This document shows positions 5,057 to 8,404 of a DNA stretch of 8,404 nucleotides, piece by piece (position 1 is the stretch's first letter; each line of letters starts with the position of its first letter). The notes beneath the pieces were generated by a model. It saw nothing but the letters and a program-made list of their open reading frames with translations, searched no databases and was not told where the DNA came from. The translations under genes and the position numbers were made by a program. The DNA is from Alphaproteobacteria bacterium (GTDB lineage: Bacteria > Pseudomonadota > Alphaproteobacteria > SMXP01). Location: positions 1 to 8,404 of the forward strand of contig SMXP01000170.1 of the NCBI GenBank assembly GCA_004356335.1. The letters are read 5' to 3'.

Positions 5057-5737
5057 TTACAAGAGTCCTAAGGCCTTGAAACTGGAATGTTTTCCCTGAC
5101 CGATAATGAGGTGGTCGTGGACGGATATCTTGAGCGAGCGGGCCGCTTCAACCACTTCCTTGGTCATTTCGATATCGGCCGATGATGGCGTTGGGTCACC
5201 CGTGGGGTGATTGTGCACCAGAATGATCGAGGATGCGCCAAGCTCCAAAGCCCGCTTGACGACTTCTCTTGGATAGACCGGCGTGTGATCCACCGTGCCT
5301 TCTTGTTGTATTTCATCGGCGATCAGATAATTCTTGCGGTCTAGGTAAAGAATGCGGAATTGCTCTGTCCGTGAAAAAGCCATGCTGGCTTGACAATAAT
5401 CCAGTAGGGCCGACCATGACGATATGGCAGGGCGATCCAGTACTTTTCCGTGCAAGAGATTGACCGCCGCTGCTTGAACGATCTTCATTTCCGTAACGAT
5501 GCTGTCGCCAATGCCCTTGACCTCTTTCAGCCGTTGCGGCTCGGCGCTGATAACGCTCGCCAGACTGCCGAACTTTTTTATCAGCACTTTGGCAATGGAT
5601 TTGACGTCGCGGCGCGGCACGGCTCGGAAAAGTATGAGTTCCAAAAGCTCATAGTCATGTACCGCATCGATGCCGCCCTTGCGAAAGCGAGCTCTCAAGC
5701 GTTCACGATGGCCGACTTGATGAGACTTGCCGTCCAC
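5057..5737 (-). CDS. radC: RadC family JAB/MPN-domain protein
   Basis: A 226-residue protein of normal RadC length. The N-terminal part carries HRERLRARF (10-18), YELLELILF (29-37) and a helix-hairpin-helix-like stretch KEVKGIGDSI (71-80). The C-terminal JAB/MPN domain has the metal motif H175-x-H177, S185 and D188 in HNHPTGDPTPSSAD. The fold is that of a zinc-dependent hydrolase. The old link to radiation repair is doubtful for the family and the true substrate is unknown. The start is GTG at 5737; no ATG is available until residue 84, and the usual HGHRERLRERF-type opening would otherwise be lost. Only a weak ribosome site (GGGT) is visible. The gene begins 15 bp after the map stop codon, so map and radC probably share a transcript and radC translation may depend on map. 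Confidence 0.93.
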   Translation of the reverse strand: MDGKSHQVGHRERLRARFRKGGIDAVHDYELLELILFRAVPRRDVKSIAKVLIKKFGSLASVISAEPQRLKEVKGIGDSIVTEMKIVQAAAVNLLHGKVLDRPAISSWSALLDYCQASMAFSRTEQFRILYLDRKNYLIADEIQQEGTVDHTPVYPREVVKRALELGASSIILVHNHPTGDPTPSSADIEMTKEVVEAARSLKISVHDHLIIGQGKHSSFKALGLL

Positions 5738-5752
5738 GGATTGTGACCCGTT

Positions 5753-6580
5753 CTAGATTTGACTATAGGGTGGCTTATGCAAACCAGCCGGTGAAATCGT
5801 GAACACTTCAACGCCGTCCGCCGTGACGCCGACGGCGTGTTCGAACTGCGCGGATAGTGTTCGATCTTTTGTTACAGCCGTCCAACCGTCGTTGAGGATT
5901 TTAACGGATGACTTGCCCAAGTTGATCATCGGTTCGATCGTGAAGAACATGCCTTCGCGAAGTTCATAGCCATCGCCGTGCCGGCCATAATGAACGATAT
6001 TCGGTGCATCATGAAAAACACGCCCAAGCCCGTGCCCGCAAAAATCTGTCACCACCGAGCATCCACGGGCTTCCGCATAGGTTTGGATTTCGGCGCCGAT
6101 ATCGCCGGTGGTGGCCCCGGGCCGAACCGCTGCAATGCCACGTATCATGGATTCATGAGTAATGTCGATCAATCGTTCCGCGCGACGTTTGACATTGCCG
6201 ACCGGGAACATTCGGCTGGTATCGCCGTGCCAACCTTCGTGGATAAGAGTGACGTCGATATTGACGATGTCACCTTCCTTGAGCGTTCTATTGCTGGGAA
6301 TACCGTGACACACAACATGGTTGATTGAGGTGCAAATGGATTTGGTGTAGCCGCGGTAATTGATGCAAGCCGGAAGCGATCGATGATCGAGCGTGAATTC
6401 ATAGTTTAATTTGTCGAGGTAATTGGTGGTAACGCCGGGCACCACATGGGGTACCAGCATATCCAGGCATTCTGCAGCAAGCCTTCCGGCCACGCGCATG
6501 CCTTCGAAATCCTCGGCTGTATGAATCTTGATGTGCCCGGTATTACGAGACGGACTTTCTGCGGCGATTACATAGCTCAT
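5753..6580 (-). CDS. map: Type I methionine aminopeptidase
   Basis: A 275-residue cytoplasmic metalloprotease that removes the initiator methionine from new proteins after deformylation. All five metal ligands are visible: D109 (NIDVT), D120 (HGDTS), H183 (CGHGLG), E216 (TIEPM) and E247 (QFEHAV). The substrate-contacting H92 is in VVCHGIPSN. Compared with the E. coli enzyme as remembered, there is an extension of about a dozen residues at the N-terminus and a few residues at the C-terminus. The ATG at 6578-6580 has no clear ribosome site; an internal start at M28 would cut into the conserved N-terminal helix and is rejected. A chimeric repeat unit lies 20 bp upstream, between map and sfsA. 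radC follows after 15 bp. Confidence 0.97.
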   Translation of the reverse strand: MSYVIAAESPSRNTGHIKIHTAEDFEGMRVAGRLAAECLDMLVPHVVPGVTTNYLDKLNYEFTLDHRSLPACINYRGYTKSICTSINHVVCHGIPSNRTLKEGDIVNIDVTLIHEGWHGDTSRMFPVGNVKRRAERLIDITHESMIRGIAAVRPGATTGDIGAEIQTYAEARGCSVVTDFCGHGLGRVFHDAPNIVHYGRHGDGYELREGMFFTIEPMINLGKSSVKILNDGWTAVTKDRTLSAQFEHAVGVTADGVEVFTISPAGLHKPPYSQI

Positions 6581-6600
6581 GTGTCAATCTAGACTATTAC

Positions 6601-6643
6601 AGCGCATTCAGGAAAGCCGGTGGCCACTTCGCTCGAAAATGCT
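6601..6643 (-). repeat. Chimeric palindromic repeat between sfsA and map
   Basis: Read leftward, the first half (AGCATTTTCGAGCGAAGTGG) is the left arm of the type A unit at 69-88. The second half (CACCGG, CTTTCCTGAATGCGCT) ends in the arm of the type B variant at 4542-4558. The two arms therefore pair only at their tips (GCATT/AATGC). The family tail is missing. It looks like a recombinant or a decayed copy. Confidence 0.7.
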
Positions 6644-6695
6644 GTGGTCCCTCGATCTTGAGGTTAGCTTGTTTCATTGAGCCTAAGAAATGGTT

Positions 6696-7400
6696 TTATT
6701 CGTCAACCATTTCCAGGGGATGAGACAGTATTATTTCCTCTGTCGTAAGGCGGCAAGCATAGCATAAGGCCTCGACCCCCTGGGCCCGCGCCGCCTCGAA
6801 GCCGCTTTTGTAGGCAGGGTCGATATCGCCCGCAAGCGCAAAGTGGTGGCAATCCTGGCGCTGGACGACAAAAAGCATGACCGCACGGCCGCCCTTTTTT
6901 ACCACCCTACTTAATTCTTGGAGATGTTTGAGCCCCCGTGCGGTCACCGCGTCGGGAAACTCAGCAAGCCCGGATTTTCGGCATAAATTGACGTTCTTAA
7001 CCTCCACATAGCAACACGCGCCGGGTTGCCGTTGTAGCAGCAGATCGATCCGGCTCGACTGGCCATAGGGCACTTCGCGGCTGATGCGGGTATAATCGGC
7101 CAATTCACCAATCAGGCCGGCGGCTACCGCTTCTGCGGCAATCCGATTGGGATAGGCGGTATTAATGCCGACCAGGCCGCCCTCAATCTCCACCAGCTCC
7201 CAGGAATAGGCCAATTTGCGGCGGGGATTGTCGTGCTTCGACAGCCACACGGTCAGTCCCGGCGTGTTCATCCCCATCATGGATCCGGTATTGGCGCAAT
7301 GGGCGGTGACCCTATCGCCGTTATCCAGTTCTACATCGGCAAGAAAGCGTTTATACCGTCGAACCAAGCGGCCGCGAATGAGGGGCACGGGCAATTTCAT
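6696..7400 (-). CDS. sfsA: SfsA family nuclease-like protein
   Basis: At 234 residues this equals the length I remember for E. coli SfsA, named for sugar fermentation stimulation. An N-terminal OB-like region carries RLVRRYKRFLADVEL (11-25) and HCANTGSMMG (34-43). A restriction-endonuclease-like core follows, with SRIDLLL (D119), YVEVKNV (E133, K135) and FPDAVTARGLKHL (148-160), as in PD-(D/E)XK folds. Members have been described as DNA-binding; the true biochemical role is unsettled. The ATG at 7398-7400 is chosen because it gives the usual N-terminus; a TTG 12 codons upstream is possible but adds residues not seen in relatives. No ribosome site precedes the ATG. The gene is divergent from the CinA-like gene and is followed 115 bp later by map. 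Confidence 0.94.
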   Translation of the reverse strand: MKLPVPLIRGRLVRRYKRFLADVELDNGDRVTAHCANTGSMMGMNTPGLTVWLSKHDNPRRKLAYSWELVEIEGGLVGINTAYPNRIAAEAVAAGLIGELADYTRISREVPYGQSSRIDLLLQRQPGACCYVEVKNVNLCRKSGLAEFPDAVTARGLKHLQELSRVVKKGGRAVMLFVVQRQDCHHFALAGDIDPAYKSGFEAARAQGVEALCYACRLTTEEIILSHPLEMVDE

Positions 7401-7409
7401 AAGGCACAC

Positions 7410-7436
7410 ATTATGGTGCCGGCTGGCATGTCTCAA
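7410..7436 (-). promoter_or_regulatory. Candidate promoter of sfsA
   Basis: Read leftward, TTGAGA (7431-7436) and CATAAT (7410-7415) each match consensus at five of six positions, but the spacer is only 15 bp. Transcription would begin within a few bases of the ATG at 7400, which agrees with the lack of a ribosome site there and would make the message nearly leaderless. Confidence 0.3.
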
Positions 7437-7471
7437 GTTTTGGCTTTTGACCCGATTTGCTTGCGGCCTTG

Positions 7472-7500
7472 TTGGGCAGAAGCGGCGGCGGTGTTATAAA
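7472..7500 (+). promoter_or_regulatory. Candidate promoter of the CinA-like gene
   Basis: TATAAA (7495-7500) matches the -10 consensus at five of six positions. A poor -35 (TTGGGC, 7472-7477) lies 17 bp upstream. The leader would be about 38 nt and would contain a small hairpin (ACCGA 7502-7506 with TCGGT 7512-7516). Confidence 0.35.
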
Positions 7501-7544
7501 GACCGACTTGATCGGTGCCACGCCAACGTATGAGTTAACGCCCT

Positions 7545-8318
7545 GTGGAAAACAGTAAGGTCGTCAAGGCCGCTATTTTGATCATCGGCGACGAGATCCT
7601 GTCGGGCCGTACCGAAGACGCAAACTTGTCTTATATGGCTCAATGGCTCGGCCAATTAGGTATTCAAGTGGCTGAAGTCCGGATCGTCGCCGACCATGAA
7701 GACAGTATTGTCGACGCGATCAACGCGCTTCGGCACGCTTACGATTATGTTCTCACAACCGGCGGCATCGGCCCGACCCATGATGACATCACGTCCGACG
7801 CCGTGGCCAAGGCGTTCAACGTGCCGATCGATTACCACCCGAAAGCGCTGGAGATATTGCAAGCGCATTACGAAGAGGGCGAGTTTAACGCGGCGCGCAA
7901 ACGCATGGCGCGCATTCCCCAAGGGGGCGTTCTGATCGATAATCCGATCAGCGTGGCGCCCGGATTTGAGATCGAAAACGTGTTCGTGATGGCCGGCATT
8001 CCCATGATCAATCGAGCCATGCTCGAAAGTATCCGCCATCGATTGGTTGGCGGGGCACCGGTAAGAAGCCGCGTGGTGGCGGCCCATCTTGCGGAGGGTG
8101 CGGTCGCCGAAAGACTGGGCAACATTCAATTGCGCTATGGGCGGGTGTCGATCGGCTCTTATCCCTATTACCGAAGCAGTCATTTCGGCACCACTTTCGT
8201 CTTGCGCTCCGCGGAACAGGATGATTTGGCCGCGGCCTTCGACGACGTGGTGGCCATGATCGGCGATTTGGGCGGGGATCCCATTTTCGACGAGCTCAAG
8301 GTCAAGCCGGTCAAGTGA
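7545..8318 (+). CDS. CinA N-terminal / MoaB-like molybdopterin-binding domain protein
   Basis: A 257-residue single-domain protein of the competence/damage-inducible protein A family. It carries the MoCF-binding (MoaB/MogA-like) fold: AAILIIGDEILSGRTEDAN (9-27), TTGGIGPTHDDIT (71-83), NPISVAPGF (133-141) and MAGIPMINRAM (149-159), where full-length CinA usually has PGVP. Full-length CinA proteins carry an additional C-terminal pyridine-nucleotide amidase domain, which is absent here; short versions like this are familiar in alphaproteobacteria and resemble the N-terminal part of eukaryotic FAD synthase. Its reaction is not established, and annotation as a competence protein would be misleading. 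The start is GTG at 7545: the usual AAILIIGDE opening falls at residue 9 and no in-frame ATG precedes it. The ribosome site is weak. The gene is divergent from sfsA, with 144 bp between them, and is followed by a type A repeat. Confidence 0.88.
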   Translation: MENSKVVKAAILIIGDEILSGRTEDANLSYMAQWLGQLGIQVAEVRIVADHEDSIVDAINALRHAYDYVLTTGGIGPTHDDITSDAVAKAFNVPIDYHPKALEILQAHYEEGEFNAARKRMARIPQGGVLIDNPISVAPGFEIENVFVMAGIPMINRAMLESIRHRLVGGAPVRSRVVAAHLAEGAVAERLGNIQLRYGRVSIGSYPYYRSSHFGTTFVLRSAEQDDLAAAFDDVVAMIGDLGGDPIFDELKVKPVK

Positions 8319-8336
8319 TGCGCCGCGCCTGCGCTC

Positions 8337-8394
8337 TAGAGCATTTTCGAGCGAAGTGGGCACCGGTTCGCGTTAAGAAAATGCGACCAAACAA
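8337..8394 (+). repeat. Palindromic intergenic repeat, type A, copy 2
   Basis: Identical to 66-123 except for one base (G8360), with the same hairpin arms GCATTTTC and GAAAATGC and the same tail. It starts 18 bp after the stop codon of the CinA-like gene, so here the TAGAG head does not provide the stop. Confidence 0.85.
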
Positions 8395-8404
8395 CACCTT
8401 AGGG
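8395..8404 (+). repeat. Start of another copy of the third repeat module
   Basis: The last ten bases, CACCTTAGGG, equal 186-195, the start of the hairpin module between the partial gene and purB. The window ends here. In this copy the module joins type A directly, without type B between them. Confidence 0.6.

Noticed and set aside
7656..8363. Long leftward open frame opposite the CinA-like gene (235 codons)
   Set aside because: It is a shadow of a clearly conserved gene and its start runs into the repeat element.

Overview
The window looks like a chromosomal segment from an alphaproteobacterium with moderate-to-high GC. The evidence is the gene content (the purB neighbour resembling the alphaproteobacterial DUF1476 / ATPase inhibitor zeta C-terminus, the sfsA-map-radC run, a short CinA-like protein) and a family of palindromic intergenic repeats of a kind common in that class. 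The order (for example Rhodospirillales versus Hyphomicrobiales) cannot be fixed from this sequence alone.

Layout. Bases 1-68 hold the last codons of a rightward gene, probably DUF1476. Bases 66-234 are a mosaic of three hairpin-forming repeat modules. purB (adenylosuccinate lyase) lies leftward at 241-1542. A divergent intergenic region (1543-1715) leads into a rightward signalling cluster: an OmpR-type response regulator (1716-2375), a membrane sensor kinase that starts at TTG (2379-3734), and a secreted protein with two PepSY domains (3851-4429). Bases 4426-4677 are a non-coding stretch rich in repeats and hairpins. A leftward block follows: an orphan Flp pilin (4700-4864), radC (5057-5737), map (5753-6580) and sfsA (6696-7400). 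A rightward CinA/MoaB-like gene (7545-8318) and another copy of the repeat close the window.

How the genes work together. The regulator, kinase and PepSY protein form a plausible envelope-sensing unit. A box of the form CTTAAG-N5-CTTAAG lies just upstream of the regulator. A second box, overlapping the kinase stop codon, lies just upstream of the PepSY gene. Both match the half-site pattern and spacing remembered for PmrA/QseB-class regulators, the class this regulator resembles, so autoregulation and direct control of the PepSY gene are likely. map and radC are 15 bp apart and probably share a transcript. The remaining genes are housekeeping.

The most unusual material is the repeat family. 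It has conserved heads (TAGAG), loops (GTGG..CCGG) and tails (CGACMAAACAA), and stem arms that change in compensated pairs between copies. Some copies are chimeric, and two copies provide the stop codon of the gene before them. A hairpin downstream of the Flp gene pairs fully only as leftward RNA. No tRNA, rRNA, CRISPR array, insertion sequence or phage gene was seen.
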